Below are positions 37,767 to 47,518 of a stretch of 64,000 nt of DNA, in pieces (within the stretch, counting starts at the first letter, position 1; each line of letters opens with the position of its first letter). Below the pieces are notes generated by a model. The model saw nothing but the letters and a program-made list of their open reading frames with translations. It was not told the origin of the DNA and made no database searches. The stretch is taken from NCBI GenBank assembly GCA_963842505.1, contig CAWJGZ010000002.1, positions 1,178,001 through 1,242,000 on the forward strand, in the 5' to 3' direction. The translations under genes and the position numbers were made by a program. Source of the stretch: PALSA-129 sp963842505 (GTDB taxonomy: Bacteria; Acidobacteriota; Terriglobia; Bryobacterales; Bryobacteraceae).

Positions 37767-38249
37767 TTGACCGCATCCACCACCAAAAAGGCGCTTGTCC
37801 GGCGGTACCAGCGCGAAACCCTCGCCGGCTACGTGAACCCAGTTTCTTATCTGCAACCCGCGGGTGTAGAACTGCTTACCGAAGCCGGCAACGTTACCAC
37901 CATTCCCTACGATGAAATCAAGACTGTGGCTTTTGTTCGCGATTTTGTGTCACCGGCGTCTCCAGAACGCCTCACCTTTCTGACCCGCCCGAAAATGACG
38001 GGCCTGTGGGTGAGCTTCCGGTTCCGCGACGGCGAAGTGCTTGAAGGCATCCTCCCTAACAATCTGCTCCAGATTGGCCACCACGGCTTTGTGGTGATTC
38101 CTCCCGATCCGAACGGCAACCAGCAACGAATTTTTGTACCGCGGCAGGCGGTCCTTGCGGTGGAGGTGCTGGGGGTGGTGGGTAGCTCCCTGCGGAAGCG
38201 CAAGGCACCTCCGGTTTCCCCAGACCAGATTCGGCTTTTCGAGGAATAG
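37767..38249 (+). CDS. Conserved acidobacterial protein of unknown function (DUF6982-like)
   Basis: A TTG start at 37767 is chosen because GAGG lies 7 bases upstream; an earlier TTG at 37746 has no such site. The 160 residues begin KKALVRRYQRETLAGYVNP and are mostly beta-strands (LLTEAGNVTTIPYDEIKTVA, GLWVSFRFRDGEVLEGILPN), with no signal or membrane segment. The pattern resembles an acidobacterial family sometimes labelled DUF6982, recalled from memory. Its role is unknown. It diverges from xerD across a 63-base gap. Confidence 0.75.
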   Translation: MTASTTKKALVRRYQRETLAGYVNPVSYLQPAGVELLTEAGNVTTIPYDEIKTVAFVRDFVSPASPERLTFLTRPKMTGLWVSFRFRDGEVLEGILPNNLLQIGHHGFVVIPPDPNGNQQRIFVPRQAVLAVEVLGVVGSSLRKRKAPPVSPDQIRLFEE

Positions 38250-38310
38250 CGGAAAAACGCGATTACGGTATACTGGAATTTAATACACACTAGTCTCAGT
38301 TGGAGGTTGT

Positions 38311-39471
38311 ATGAACTCGCGAAATGCGGCGTTTGCCGCCGTTGGGATCGTAATCCTGGCGTTGGCTTCCTACGCCCAGGTCTCGACCGTAGAAGGTGAC
38401 GTAATTGGAACGGACGGCAAACCCGTTGCTGGAGCCATCATCAAGTTGCATCGCACGGATATCAAGTGGGATTCCCAAACCAAGACCGACAAGAAGGGCC
38501 ATTATATCCATGCTGGCGTGCCGCTGGGCATGTATGAAATCTCGTGCGTGATCGACGGCAACGTGGTTGACAAGGTCTCCGGCTATAAGACCACTCTGGG
38601 CGAACATCCGCCGCTGGGTTTCGACTTGAGGAAGAACGGCGCCCAGGCCTCCGCCGCCCGCCAGGCGGAGATTCAGAAAGCATTTGAAACCGGCCAGATT
38701 TCAGACGATCTGAAACGCCAGATGACGCCTGAGCAAAAGGCCGCCATGGAAAAGCAGATCAACGAGAAAGCCGGCGAGATCAAGAAGAACAAAGAGTTGA
38801 ACGATGCCTTCAACGCCGGCTTCAACGCTCTGCAAGACAAGCAGTACGATGCGGCCGTCACCAATCTCGAAAAGGCCTCTCAACTCGGTCCCACCCAGCC
38901 CGCCGTGTGGGCGAATCTCGGCGACGCCTACATCGGCCTGGCGCAGTCCAAGACCGGTGCGGATTTCGACGCCGTGGCGCAGAAAGGCATCGACGCCTAC
39001 GCCAAGTCCATCGAACTCAAACCCGACGATGCCTCGGTGCACAACAACTACGCGCTGGCGCTCGCCAAGGCTCATAAGATGCCCGAGATGCAAGCCGAAT
39101 TGAAGAAGGCGGCCGATCTCGATCCCGCCACGGCATACGTCAAGTACTTCAATCTGGGAGCCCTCATGACCAACGCCGGCGAGCCACAGGCGGCATCTGC
39201 CGCGTTCAAGATGGCCATCGACTCCGCTCCCGATAACCCCAAGAACTGCGAATCGTATTATCAGTACGGTTTGTCGCTGGCGGCCCAGGCAGCGGTCGCC
39301 CCCGACGGTAAAATTACCGCGCCTCCCGGAACCATCGACGCCTTTCAGAAGTATCTCCAACTCGCGCCCGATGGCAAGAGCGCGCAATTAGCCAAGGATA
39401 TGATCGCCCAGTTGGGGGGCACGATCGATACCAGCTTCAAGAACCCCAACTCGAACAAGAAGAAAAAATAG
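38311..39471 (+). CDS. Secreted TPR protein with carboxypeptidase-regulatory domain
   Basis: TGGAGG precedes the ATG by 5 bases. Signal peptide (AAVGIVILALASYAQ), then a CarboxypepD_reg-like sandwich (VEGDVIGTDGKPVAGAIIKL to about residue 105), a charged helical linker (about 110-160), and TPR repeats to about 370 (VWANLGDAYIGLAQ, VHNNYALALAKAHK, YFNLGALMTNAGEP), ending in a Lys/Asn tail. It probably acts as an exported assembly scaffold. It follows the previous gene by 62 bases in the same direction. The pairing of this sandwich domain with TPRs is typical of acidobacteria. Confidence 0.88.
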   Translation: MNSRNAAFAAVGIVILALASYAQVSTVEGDVIGTDGKPVAGAIIKLHRTDIKWDSQTKTDKKGHYIHAGVPLGMYEISCVIDGNVVDKVSGYKTTLGEHPPLGFDLRKNGAQASAARQAEIQKAFETGQISDDLKRQMTPEQKAAMEKQINEKAGEIKKNKELNDAFNAGFNALQDKQYDAAVTNLEKASQLGPTQPAVWANLGDAYIGLAQSKTGADFDAVAQKGIDAYAKSIELKPDDASVHNNYALALAKAHKMPEMQAELKKAADLDPATAYVKYFNLGALMTNAGEPQAASAAFKMAIDSAPDNPKNCESYYQYGLSLAAQAAVAPDGKITAPPGTIDAFQKYLQLAPDGKSAQLAKDMIAQLGGTIDTSFKNPNSNKKKK

Positions 39472-39516
39472 CCGGAGTTCCCCGGGGAGGGAGTCACGCA
39501 TTCCCGCCCCGACCGC

Positions 39517-39783
39517 ATGTTCTCAGCCATCGTCCGCGAGTTCCTGCTCCCCCTGCTGGTTTTTCTGCTCTTGCGTTCCCTGCTGCGCGGTGTCTTCGCG
39601 GCACTTCGTCCCGCGGCGCGGCCGGCCGGCGAGCGGCAGCCGCCCGCGCAATCCGGCGGTGTCCTCAAGAAAGACCCGGTCTGCGGTACTTACGTCTCCA
39701 CCACTACCGCCGTGACGCGCACGATGCATGGCGAACTTGTCTATTTCTGCTCAAAGGAATGCGCGGAGAAGTTCCGCGCGTAG
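39517..39783 (+). CDS. Membrane-anchored YHS-domain protein
   Basis: The 88 residues start with a hydrophobic segment (LLPLLVFLLLRSLLRGVF) followed by a Pro/Ala linker and a YHS-type metal-binding motif: KDPVCGTYVSTTTAVTRTMH and YFCSKECAEKFRA, with two of its cysteines in CxxxC-like spacing. YHS domains bind transition metals; the exact role of this small form, also called PP0621-like, is unknown. It follows the TPR gene by 45 bases. Confidence 0.8.
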   Translation: MFSAIVREFLLPLLVFLLLRSLLRGVFAALRPAARPAGERQPPAQSGGVLKKDPVCGTYVSTTTAVTRTMHGELVYFCSKECAEKFRA

Positions 39784-39997
39784 GATGGAAGACCGGTTTC
39801 TGTCGTCAAGCAGCCGTGGCTCCTTTAAGCGTGACAGGCCGCCAAAGCCGACGCTTAGGCCCAGCCTCTCCCATTCGCGCGCACACCAGTCTTGGGAGTG
39901 CTATACTCTTGGCGCGGTTTGAGTTGTGTTCAGTTTGAGTCGGTTGCCCGGTCGTTTTCCGGATGCTCGGATTTAAAACCCTGAAGGGGGTGAATGT

Positions 39998-41077
39998 GTG
40001 CTCGACCTATTCATTGTTCGCGCAATTTTTATTTTGGTACTTGCCGCTTCTGCGTACTTCCTGACTCCCGGGAATGTTCCTCCCTGGATCGCAGCAGCCG
40101 GCGGCACGATTCTTGGTGGTTGCATCATCTATTTTGAAATCCGCCTGGAGCAGGTAAGCCTCAAGCGGCTGATTGGCGCCGCGGCGGGTTCCGTTCTGGG
40201 GATCTTCGGCGCCTTCCTGATGTGCCTGGTGCTTGCCAAAGGATCGGCGCCGCCCGTCCTGCAAGTCGGCCTACTCCTGTGGATGACCTACGTCGGCTTG
40301 ATCCTGGGCGCCAAGAAGGGGGATATGCTCAACCTGGCGGCCCTGGGCGGCATTTTTGGCGGCGAGAAGTCATCCAAGCGATCGTTCAAGATCCTCGACA
40401 CCAGTGTCATCATCGACGGCCGCATTGCCGATATCTCCGAAACCGGCTTTCTGGATGGTGTGCTGGTAATTCCCCAGTTTGTGCTGCGAGAGCTGCAACT
40501 GGTGGCCGATTCGGCCGATTCCATGAAGCGCAACCGCGGCCGCCGCGGGCTCGATATCCTGCAGCGCATTCAGAAAATGGCGCACCTGACCGTGCAGATC
40601 GCCGAAGAGGATTTCCCGCAGGTGCGCGATGTCGATATGAAGCTCATCGAACTGGCCAAGGTTTACGACTGCAAGGTCATCACCAACGATTTCAACCTCA
40701 ATAAAGTGGCCCAACTGCACGGCGTGGAAGTGCTGAATATCAACGAACTGGCCAATTCCCTCAAGCCCATCGTGCTGCCAGGCGAGACCATGCGGGTCTT
40801 CGTCCTCAAAGAGGGTAAGGAGTACAACCAGGGCGTGGCTTACCTCGATGACGGCACCATGGTGGTGGTGGATAACGCCAAGAAGATGATCTCCAAGACC
40901 ATCGATATTTCGGTCACCAGCGTGCTACAAACCACCGCCGGGAAAATGATCTTCGGCAAGTTCGACGACCGTACCCACACCGCGCTGCCGGTCGAAAAAC
41001 ACGATCGTCCGGTTCGCAAGAGCGATCCGCAACCCATGACCAACGTGCCGACCGAGAGAACCACGATAGAATCGTAG
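39998..41077 (+). CDS. PIN-TRAM domain membrane protein (YacL-like)
   Basis: A GTG start follows AAGGGGG. Four hydrophobic segments occupy residues 1-110, then a PIN nuclease domain (KILDTSVIIDGRIADISETG, ELAKVYDCKVITNDFNLNK) with the acidic active-site residues, and a TRAM domain near the end (VFVLKEGKEYNQGVAYLDDG). This matches the YacL-type family, proposed to be membrane-bound RNA-processing nucleases, although the substrate is not known. The gene ends 3 bases before ispD, and the three-gene PIN-TRAM, ispD, ispF order is widespread in bacteria. Confidence 0.92.
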   Translation: MLDLFIVRAIFILVLAASAYFLTPGNVPPWIAAAGGTILGGCIIYFEIRLEQVSLKRLIGAAAGSVLGIFGAFLMCLVLAKGSAPPVLQVGLLLWMTYVGLILGAKKGDMLNLAALGGIFGGEKSSKRSFKILDTSVIIDGRIADISETGFLDGVLVIPQFVLRELQLVADSADSMKRNRGRRGLDILQRIQKMAHLTVQIAEEDFPQVRDVDMKLIELAKVYDCKVITNDFNLNKVAQLHGVEVLNINELANSLKPIVLPGETMRVFVLKEGKEYNQGVAYLDDGTMVVVDNAKKMISKTIDISVTSVLQTTAGKMIFGKFDDRTHTALPVEKHDRPVRKSDPQPMTNVPTERTTIES

Positions 41078-41080
41078 AGG

Positions 41081-41803
41081 ATGAAAGTCGCCGTCATATT
41101 GCCCGCGGCAGGATTGGGCACACGCATGGGCAAGGTCTCCGCCGAAAAGACCGGCACCAGCCGGAAGCAGTTCATGCTGCTTGAAGGCTCGCCCATCCTG
41201 CTGCATACCGTGCGCAAGTTCGTGGCCACCGAGAGCGTTGATGAGATCGTGGTGGCGGTGCGCGCGGAGGATCTCGATTGGGTGGGCAGCATGCTGGCCG
41301 CCGAATTCGGGGATTATCCGGTGCGTGCCGTGGAAGGAGGCAACAGCCGGCAGCAGTCCGTCGAGAACGCGCTCCGCTCGCTCGCGCCCGATACGGAGCT
41401 GGTGGCCGTGCACGACGCGGTGCGGCCGTTCATCGATCTTGCCACCATTCGGAAGGTCATCGGCGAAGCCGCCGAGACCGGCGCCGCCATCGTGGGGCTG
41501 CCGGCGGTCGATACCGTGAAGCAGGTGAGCCGCGGCACCGGACGCGTGCACATTCGCGCCACGCTCCCGCGCGACAAACTAGTGATGGCGCAGACGCCCC
41601 AGGTTTTTCGCTACGACCTGCTCAAGCGCGCTTTTGAAGCGGCCCGCGAGGACGGCTTTGTGGGCACCGACGAAGCCAGCCTGGTGGAACGCCTCGACGC
41701 GGATGTGAGCGTCGTGATGGGCAGCGACCGCAACATCAAGATCACCAAGCCAGGCGACATGGAACTGGCGCACTTGTTTTTCCGAGAGGAAAACCGACTT
41801 TGA
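41081..41803 (+). CDS. ispD: 2-C-methyl-D-erythritol 4-phosphate cytidylyltransferase
   Basis: The nucleotide-binding start VAVILPAAGLGTRMGKVSAE is the IspD signature, followed by SRKQFMLLEG, VHDAVRPFIDLATI and TDEASLVERLDADVSVVMGS. At 240 residues it is the usual length. It transfers CMP from CTP to methylerythritol phosphate in the MEP route to isoprenoids. It overlaps the start of ispF by 4 bases (TTGA), indicating translational coupling. Confidence 0.96.
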   Translation: MKVAVILPAAGLGTRMGKVSAEKTGTSRKQFMLLEGSPILLHTVRKFVATESVDEIVVAVRAEDLDWVGSMLAAEFGDYPVRAVEGGNSRQQSVENALRSLAPDTELVAVHDAVRPFIDLATIRKVIGEAAETGAAIVGLPAVDTVKQVSRGTGRVHIRATLPRDKLVMAQTPQVFRYDLLKRAFEAAREDGFVGTDEASLVERLDADVSVVMGSDRNIKITKPGDMELAHLFFREENRL

Positions 41804-42306
41804 GCGAATACCGCAGCGGCCAAGGCTGGGACGTGCACCGACTGGTGGCCGGCCGGCCGCTGATTCTAGGCGGCGTCACCATACCCGGCGAATTCGGACT
41901 GGAAGGCCATTCCGATGCCGACGTTCTGGCGCACGCCATCACCGACGCCATCCTGGGAGCAGCCGCCGTGGGCGACATCGGCATGCACTTCTCCGACACG
42001 GATGCGCGCTGGAAGGACTGCGACAGCATGGTGTTTCTGAAGCAGGCCCAGGCCATGGCGGTGGCGCGCGGCTACCACATCGTCAATGTGGATTCCACCG
42101 TGGTGCTGGAGCGTCCCAAGCTCAAAGACTACCGCGAAGCCATCCGCCAGCGGCTGGCGGAAGCGTTGAGCCTGGAGGTGGACCGCATCTCGGTGAAGTT
42201 CAAAACCGCAGAAAAGGTCGGACCAGTGGGCGAGGGCCGTGCGGCCGAAGCGCAGGCCGTCGTGAGCCTGCAGCGCATGGGCTCTGGCCCGTTCCACGAA
42301 TCGTAG
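41800..42306 (+). CDS. ispF: 2-C-methyl-D-erythritol 2,4-cyclodiphosphate synthase
   Basis: A TTG start overlaps the ispD stop. The zinc ligands D11, H13 and H45 lie in GQGWDVHRL and VLAHAITDA; GHSDADV, AVGDIGMHFSDTD and the substrate loop TAEKVGPVGEGRAAEAQAVV are all present. At 168 residues it is full length. It cyclises CDP-methylerythritol phosphate with loss of CMP, two steps after IspD. The intervening kinase IspE is not in the window. Confidence 0.96.
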   Translation: MSEYRSGQGWDVHRLVAGRPLILGGVTIPGEFGLEGHSDADVLAHAITDAILGAAAVGDIGMHFSDTDARWKDCDSMVFLKQAQAMAVARGYHIVNVDSTVVLERPKLKDYREAIRQRLAEALSLEVDRISVKFKTAEKVGPVGEGRAAEAQAVVSLQRMGSGPFHES

Positions 42307-42353
42307 CGGACTGAGCACCGTCCTTGCGGCGCTTATGGGAAGATGGCAACGGG

Positions 42354-44135
42354 CTAGTCCGCCGGCGGTACGCGGTCATTGCGAACGAAGAGGCGCGCGC
42401 CGTCGATTTCTTCAACCTGCCGGTAGTCGCGAGCTACGGCTTGGCGCAGCCCCTCGAAGGTTTCATATCCCGCCTTGGAACGGTCGGTATACGTGAAGTC
42501 GCCTGGGCCCACGGCGTCCACAAAGACCGCCGGTTTGGAACGGCGGAAGTCGCTCAGATAGACGTCCCGGTAATACTGTTCGTAGGTCCCGGGCTCTATC
42601 TGTAGTACTGAATCGGCGAAGCGCGTGCCGGGGGCGCGGCGGCTCGCGATGTACAATCCCGAGCGCCATCCCCAAACTACCACTGTGTCGCGGGCCGATG
42701 CGTAGCTCCGTATGGCGGCGGGCAAGGGCGCCGCGGGGGCAAAGTGGTCGGCATCCCAGGCATCGTCGATGTGGTCGCGTAGCGTCGTCGGCACACAGCA
42801 GGTGAGCAGTATGAGACAGGCGACAGCGATGCGTTTCAGGGGAACAGCGGCGCGCGGCGCACGGGTCTCGAGCCAGGTGCGTATCCATAAGAAGGATGCT
42901 GCCGTGACCAGGCCGGAGGGCACTATCAGAAAGAGCTCATAGTGCATGAACTCCCGGCCAGGAGCGGCCACCGCAGTGAAGCCGGCCGTGAGCAGCAGCA
43001 GCGCTGCCAGAGCCAATTCGGCGGGTTCGCGAAGGCCACGGCGCGCTCCGCCGCGCAGGGTCAGCGCGGCGGCGGCGGCCAATCCGGCGATCCAGACCAC
43101 CATCATGCCCAGTTCGTAGGCTCCCAGGTTGCTGGTCTGAAACAGCAGGTTCCAGGCGGTCTGGATTCTGCCAAAGGGCGTCAGCGCCGCCACGCCGGTA
43201 TAGGCGGCATTGCTGCGGAAGTACGAGATCCAGAAATGCGGTGTCACGCCACACCATTGGAACATCGCCAGAAAGACGGTCGGCACCAGTGCGGCGCCAC
43301 CGGCCAGCGCGGCCAGAGCCGCAGTGCGCTGCGCTTTACGCCAGGCAATCGACGCCGCGATGCCGAGAATGGCGGCTTCCACGGGCAGCGCCTGCAACTT
43401 GGCGAACATCAGGGATCCGGCTACGGTTCCCGCCAGGGCCATGCGCCACTGGCCGGGCGCGCTCGCGCCCCGATACTCGCCCGCCAGCAGAAAGAGCGCC
43501 GCCGCGCTCAGGAAGACGGCCACGTGTTCGCTCGAACAGTGTGTAAAATCGGCATCCCAGGCGAAGACGTAAAAGCACAACGACGGCATCAGCGCGATGG
43601 ACCCGGCGCGGCCGCCCAGGAAACGCCGGTTAGTAAGCCACAGGAAAAGCAGCGTGCCAAAGACCAGCAGAGCGCCAATGAGGCGCGACGAAACGTAGGT
43701 CAGCGGCGCGCCGAACCAGGCCGGAATAGATTGCGCATAGACATTGAGCGGACCGCTGGTCATGGCATCGAAAGAACGGTAGGCCACCGGATCGAGGGGC
43801 ACGCGCATGGCGGAGGCCAGCAGGAATGCCTCATCGGGATTGAAGCGGTCGTAGCACAGCAGGGGCAGGCGAGCGAGCAGGAGGGTTCCTAGAATCAGAG
43901 CCAGGAACAGAGGCGCACGGCCGCGGAGCCGCTGACGGGCGGGCGCCAGCGCCACGGCCAGGATAGCGAGCACCGCGGGGCTGAGGCACAGCGCCCAGAA
44001 AGTGCCCACGTACAGAGATCCCGGACAATGACTGGCGATCCAATGGTCAAGCGATCGAGAGGCTTCGAACACCGGGCCCACATACGTCACCTCGGAAGCA
44101 GCGAGCATTCCTGCCGTAGTATAGCGGACTGCCAT
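42354..44135 (-). CDS. GT-C-type polytopic membrane glycosyltransferase (putative)
   Basis: I take the ATG at 44135 (MAVRYTTAGMLAASEV); one at 44108 is also possible, and the longer frame would overlap the divergent gene. About 11-12 hydrophobic segments span residues 35-450, and a first external loop carries DRFNPDEAFLLASA, the acidic motif expected at the active site of GT-C/ArnT-like enzymes. The last 130 residues form an external domain (VVVWGWRSGLYIASRR, DFRRSKPAVFVDAVG). It could move a sugar from a polyprenyl-phosphate carrier; substrate unknown. It is divergent from the transglutaminase gene. Confidence 0.72.
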   Translation of the reverse strand: MAVRYTTAGMLAASEVTYVGPVFEASRSLDHWIASHCPGSLYVGTFWALCLSPAVLAILAVALAPARQRLRGRAPLFLALILGTLLLARLPLLCYDRFNPDEAFLLASAMRVPLDPVAYRSFDAMTSGPLNVYAQSIPAWFGAPLTYVSSRLIGALLVFGTLLFLWLTNRRFLGGRAGSIALMPSLCFYVFAWDADFTHCSSEHVAVFLSAAALFLLAGEYRGASAPGQWRMALAGTVAGSLMFAKLQALPVEAAILGIAASIAWRKAQRTAALAALAGGAALVPTVFLAMFQWCGVTPHFWISYFRSNAAYTGVAALTPFGRIQTAWNLLFQTSNLGAYELGMMVVWIAGLAAAAALTLRGGARRGLREPAELALAALLLLTAGFTAVAAPGREFMHYELFLIVPSGLVTAASFLWIRTWLETRAPRAAVPLKRIAVACLILLTCCVPTTLRDHIDDAWDADHFAPAAPLPAAIRSYASARDTVVVWGWRSGLYIASRRAPGTRFADSVLQIEPGTYEQYYRDVYLSDFRRSKPAVFVDAVGPGDFTYTDRSKAGYETFEGLRQAVARDYRQVEEIDGARLFVRNDRVPPAD

Positions 44136-44153
44136 CGGCTGTAAAATGGTTGC

Positions 44154-46274
44154 ATGTTGCGGCCGGACGCGGGCGCCGGGCTCCGCGGGCACCAAGCGAT
44201 CGATCGATTTTTTCAGTTCGCGCTGCTGGGCCTGGTGGCCAGCGGATACCTGGCGGTGGCGGGCTCGGGATACCTGGATGGGCCGACCATGGCGCTGACG
44301 GCGGCCGCTTTGGTGTTGCGCGGGCTGATGGTCTGCGGCTGGGTGCGGCTGAATCTCAGCGAACGGACAGCCACCCTGATTGGCCTGGGCTACGCGGCGT
44401 TCTTTGCAGTGGACTACTTTCTGCTCTCGCGCGATTTTCTTTCAGCCACCGTGCACCTAGTTTTTTTCCTGGCGGTGATCAAAATCCTGACCGCGCACAC
44501 GCACCGCGACCATCTTTTCGTTGGAGCGATCGCGTTTCTGGAATTGCTGGCCGCGGCGATTCTCTCCATCAATCTCAATTTCTTTCTCTTCCTGGCGCTC
44601 TACCTCGCGTTCGCCATTGCCACCCTCAGCAGTTCGGAGATCCGGCGAGCGGTGGAGCGCTCGGCGGCCACGGCGCGGAGCGGCCTGAAGGGCTTCCACG
44701 TGCGGCTGGCTTTGCTCACGGTGTGGGCCGCCATGGGCATTCTGGCACTGACGGCGGGCATGTTTTTCGTGCTGCCGCGCACCGCCGATGCGGCGTTTTC
44801 GCGCCTCATCTCGCACCGCATCTTTATTCCGGGATTGTCCGACCAAGTCACACTGGGGGAGATTGGGGCAATCAAGGCCAGCTCCCGGCCGGTGATGCAT
44901 GTTTCCATATACGTGAACCAATCGGCCGCGCCGCTCAAATGGCGCGGCGGCGTTATGACGGAATTCGACGGCAAAGCCTGGTTCGATCCGGAAGGCCCCC
45001 CGAAACGGCTGGCCGTGGAGAACGGCCAGGCCGTGCTACCGGCACCTGGCGCGCGGCCGGGAGCGCGCCGCCTCAGCTACGGCGTGGAACTAGAGGAACT
45101 GGATTCTCCCGCGTTGTTCTTCGCGGGCGCGCCGGAGCGTGTGGTGGGCGTGCCCGACGGCGTCCTCAAGGAAACCCGCACGGGCTGCTTCCGGCTCTTG
45201 CACACTCCTCCAGCCGGTTTCCGCTACGAGGCCTACAGCGTGGTGGAAGAGCCTCCGGAGACAGCTTTCGCACCAAATCCAGCGCCTATCCTGGATCTCG
45301 CCAGCCGCGCGCAAGACCTGCAACTGCCGCGCCTCGATCCGCGCATTCCGCTTCTGGCGCGCAGCATGAGTGAAGGCGCTACGACCGACCTGGCTCGCGC
45401 CCGCGCCATCGAGGACCATCTGCGCTCCGATTACGGCTACACCCTGCAACTTCCCAATCACACCGTGGCCGACCCACTGGCTTACTTCCTGTTCACGCGC
45501 AAGAAAGGCCACTGCGAGTATTTTGCCTCGGCCATGGCGGTGATGCTGCGCAGCCTGGGAATTCCCGCGCGGATGGCGACCGGATTTCAGAGCGGCGTGT
45601 ACAACCCGCTCTCGGACCTGTGGCTGGTACGCGTATCCGACGCCCACAGTTGGGTGGAAGCCTGGATTCCCGGTTATGGCTGGACCACGTTCGACCCGAC
45701 GCCGGCCGATCCCAGCCAGCACGGTCCCACCCTGCTATCCAAGATGGGGCTGTACTTCGATGCCGCCGAGACCTTCTGGCAGAAATGGGTAGTGGGCTAC
45801 GATCCCAGCCGGCAGGGCACGCTGGCCGACCGGGTTCTCAGCACTCGCTGGCTGGACGGCCTTTCGGTGACGGCATCCAATTGGGATGTCCGAGGGAAGG
45901 CATGGCTGAAGCGCTATGGCCCTCCGGCGGGGTTGGTTGTGGTGGCGGGGCTATGGTTCTGGCTGGTGGCACCGCGCCTGGTACGCCTGGTGCGCGTGCG
46001 CCGCCGCGTGCAGCGGTTGCGGCGCGGAGAGGCGGAAGGGGCAGATGCCACGCTGCTCTATGAGCGCATGCTGCGCGTGCTCAAGCGCCATGGATTTCAG
46101 AAGCCGGTCTGGTTTACGCCCGTGGAGTTCGCGCGTTCGCTCGGGGTCACGCCGCTGGCCGCGGCGGTGGTGGAGTTCACTTCCGCATATAACGCGCTGC
46201 GGTTCGGAGGCCGCACGGAAGTGGCCCCGCGTCTGTCGGCGCTGCTGGATCAATTGGAGCGGGAGAAAACCTAG
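44154..46274 (+). CDS. TgpA-like membrane transglutaminase-fold protein
   Basis: The 706 residues have an N-terminal block of membrane segments (about 20-220), an external region with the transglutaminase core, and a final transmembrane segment (VVVAGLWFWLVAPRLVRL) with a DUF4129-like cytoplasmic tail. The triad is visible: C454 in KKGHCEYFASA, H498 in DAHSWVEAW and D514 in TFDPTP. This is the layout of TgpA/DUF3488 proteins, which in Pseudomonas are essential periplasmic enzymes of uncertain substrate. They commonly sit with a MoxR ATPase and a DUF58 protein; neither is present here. Confidence 0.9.
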   Translation: MLRPDAGAGLRGHQAIDRFFQFALLGLVASGYLAVAGSGYLDGPTMALTAAALVLRGLMVCGWVRLNLSERTATLIGLGYAAFFAVDYFLLSRDFLSATVHLVFFLAVIKILTAHTHRDHLFVGAIAFLELLAAAILSINLNFFLFLALYLAFAIATLSSSEIRRAVERSAATARSGLKGFHVRLALLTVWAAMGILALTAGMFFVLPRTADAAFSRLISHRIFIPGLSDQVTLGEIGAIKASSRPVMHVSIYVNQSAAPLKWRGGVMTEFDGKAWFDPEGPPKRLAVENGQAVLPAPGARPGARRLSYGVELEELDSPALFFAGAPERVVGVPDGVLKETRTGCFRLLHTPPAGFRYEAYSVVEEPPETAFAPNPAPILDLASRAQDLQLPRLDPRIPLLARSMSEGATTDLARARAIEDHLRSDYGYTLQLPNHTVADPLAYFLFTRKKGHCEYFASAMAVMLRSLGIPARMATGFQSGVYNPLSDLWLVRVSDAHSWVEAWIPGYGWTTFDPTPADPSQHGPTLLSKMGLYFDAAETFWQKWVVGYDPSRQGTLADRVLSTRWLDGLSVTASNWDVRGKAWLKRYGPPAGLVVVAGLWFWLVAPRLVRLVRVRRRVQRLRRGEAEGADATLLYERMLRVLKRHGFQKPVWFTPVEFARSLGVTPLAAAVVEFTSAYNALRFGGRTEVAPRLSALLDQLEREKT

Positions 46275-46333
46275 CCGCTTTTCGCACGCCGGCCGGGCCG
46301 ACAGGAACAAGCCCCGGCGGCTTTGGGACGATC

Positions 46334-47518
46334 TTACAGCTTGTAGCCTTCCCAGCGGGCCACCACGGCGCTGGCCAGACAGTTGCCCAGGACGTTGAGG
46401 CCGCTGCGGGCCATGTCGAGGACCGCGTCCACACCCAGCAGAACGGCCACGCCTTCCATGGGTAAATGAAACGTGGCTAGAGTGCCGGCCAGAATGACCA
46501 GCGCGGCGCGGGGGATGCCGGCCAGACCCTTGCTGGTGAGCATCAGGGCCAGCATGATGGCCAGTTGCGTGCCGATCGTGAGGTGCTGACCGCCGGCTTG
46601 CGCCACGAAGATGGCGGCCACCGAAAGATACACCGCGGCTCCCACCAGGTTGAAGTTGTATGCGATCGGGATCACGAAGCTAACGATGTGCTTCGGCACT
46701 CCGAATTGTTCCATGTTCTCCAGCGCCAGCGGCAGTGCGGCCGCGCCCGACGCGGTGGAAAAGCCGATCACGAAAGGCTCGCGCACGGCGCGGCAGAACC
46801 TGCCCAGGGGGATGCGGAAGATCCAGACACTGGGCAGAAGCACGACGAGGATACAAAGGACAGCGGAACCGTACACCGCCAGGATGAGCTTGCCAAGGCC
46901 GAACATCACACCGATGCCCTTGCTGCCGATCGTGACGGCGATGGCGGCGCCCACGCCGAACGGGGCGAGGTACATGACGTACCAGGTGAATTGGTACATC
47001 ACCTCGGCCAGCGAGCCGCAGAACTTGACGACGGGATCGGCCTTGGCGCCAATGGCGGCGCAGGCGGCACCAAACAGGAAGGCGAAAACCACGATCTGCA
47101 GCGCGTCGTTCCGCGCCAGCGAGTCGAAGATGCTGGTGGGCACCATGTTTTCCACCTTGAAGGTGCTTTGCGCAGCAGGAAGAGCGGCTTCCGCGGCGCT
47201 GCGGGTCAGCGAGACACCCTCACCCGGACGTGAGAGGTTCACGACGGCGAGGCCGAGAAACAGCGCCAGCGTAGTGACGATTTCAAAATAGACGATGGCC
47301 TTGAGGCCGATGCGGCCCATCTGTTTGAGGTCGCCCGAGCCGGCGATCCCGTACACCAGGCTGGCGAAGATCAGCGGCGCAATGATGGCCCGGATGAGGC
47401 TGAGAAAAATGTGGCTAATGGGGTCCAGGTGTTGGGCGAAGCCAGGGGCGGCTACGCCCACGGCCACGCCGACGGCCATACCGATGAAGATCCAGGTAGC
47501 GAGCGAAGGGCGTTTCAT
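46334..47518 (-). CDS. DAACS-family dicarboxylate/amino acid:cation symporter
   Basis: The ATG at 47518 follows GGAGAAAG and gives 394 residues, right for the family; the frame is open further upstream but that part is not protein-like. Membrane segments alternate with the re-entrant loop motifs FSTASGAAALPLALENM and the substrate region MLALMLTSKGLAGIPRA, and VDAVLDMARSGLNVLGN marks the last helix that binds substrate. It carries glutamate, aspartate or C4-dicarboxylates with sodium or protons. It is downstream of the split UxaA-type lyase on the same strand, 307 bases away, and could bring in a substrate related to it. Confidence 0.9.
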   Translation of the reverse strand: MKRPSLATWIFIGMAVGVAVGVAAPGFAQHLDPISHIFLSLIRAIIAPLIFASLVYGIAGSGDLKQMGRIGLKAIVYFEIVTTLALFLGLAVVNLSRPGEGVSLTRSAAEAALPAAQSTFKVENMVPTSIFDSLARNDALQIVVFAFLFGAACAAIGAKADPVVKFCGSLAEVMYQFTWYVMYLAPFGVGAAIAVTIGSKGIGVMFGLGKLILAVYGSAVLCILVVLLPSVWIFRIPLGRFCRAVREPFVIGFSTASGAAALPLALENMEQFGVPKHIVSFVIPIAYNFNLVGAAVYLSVAAIFVAQAGGQHLTIGTQLAIMLALMLTSKGLAGIPRAALVILAGTLATFHLPMEGVAVLLGVDAVLDMARSGLNVLGNCLASAVVARWEGYKL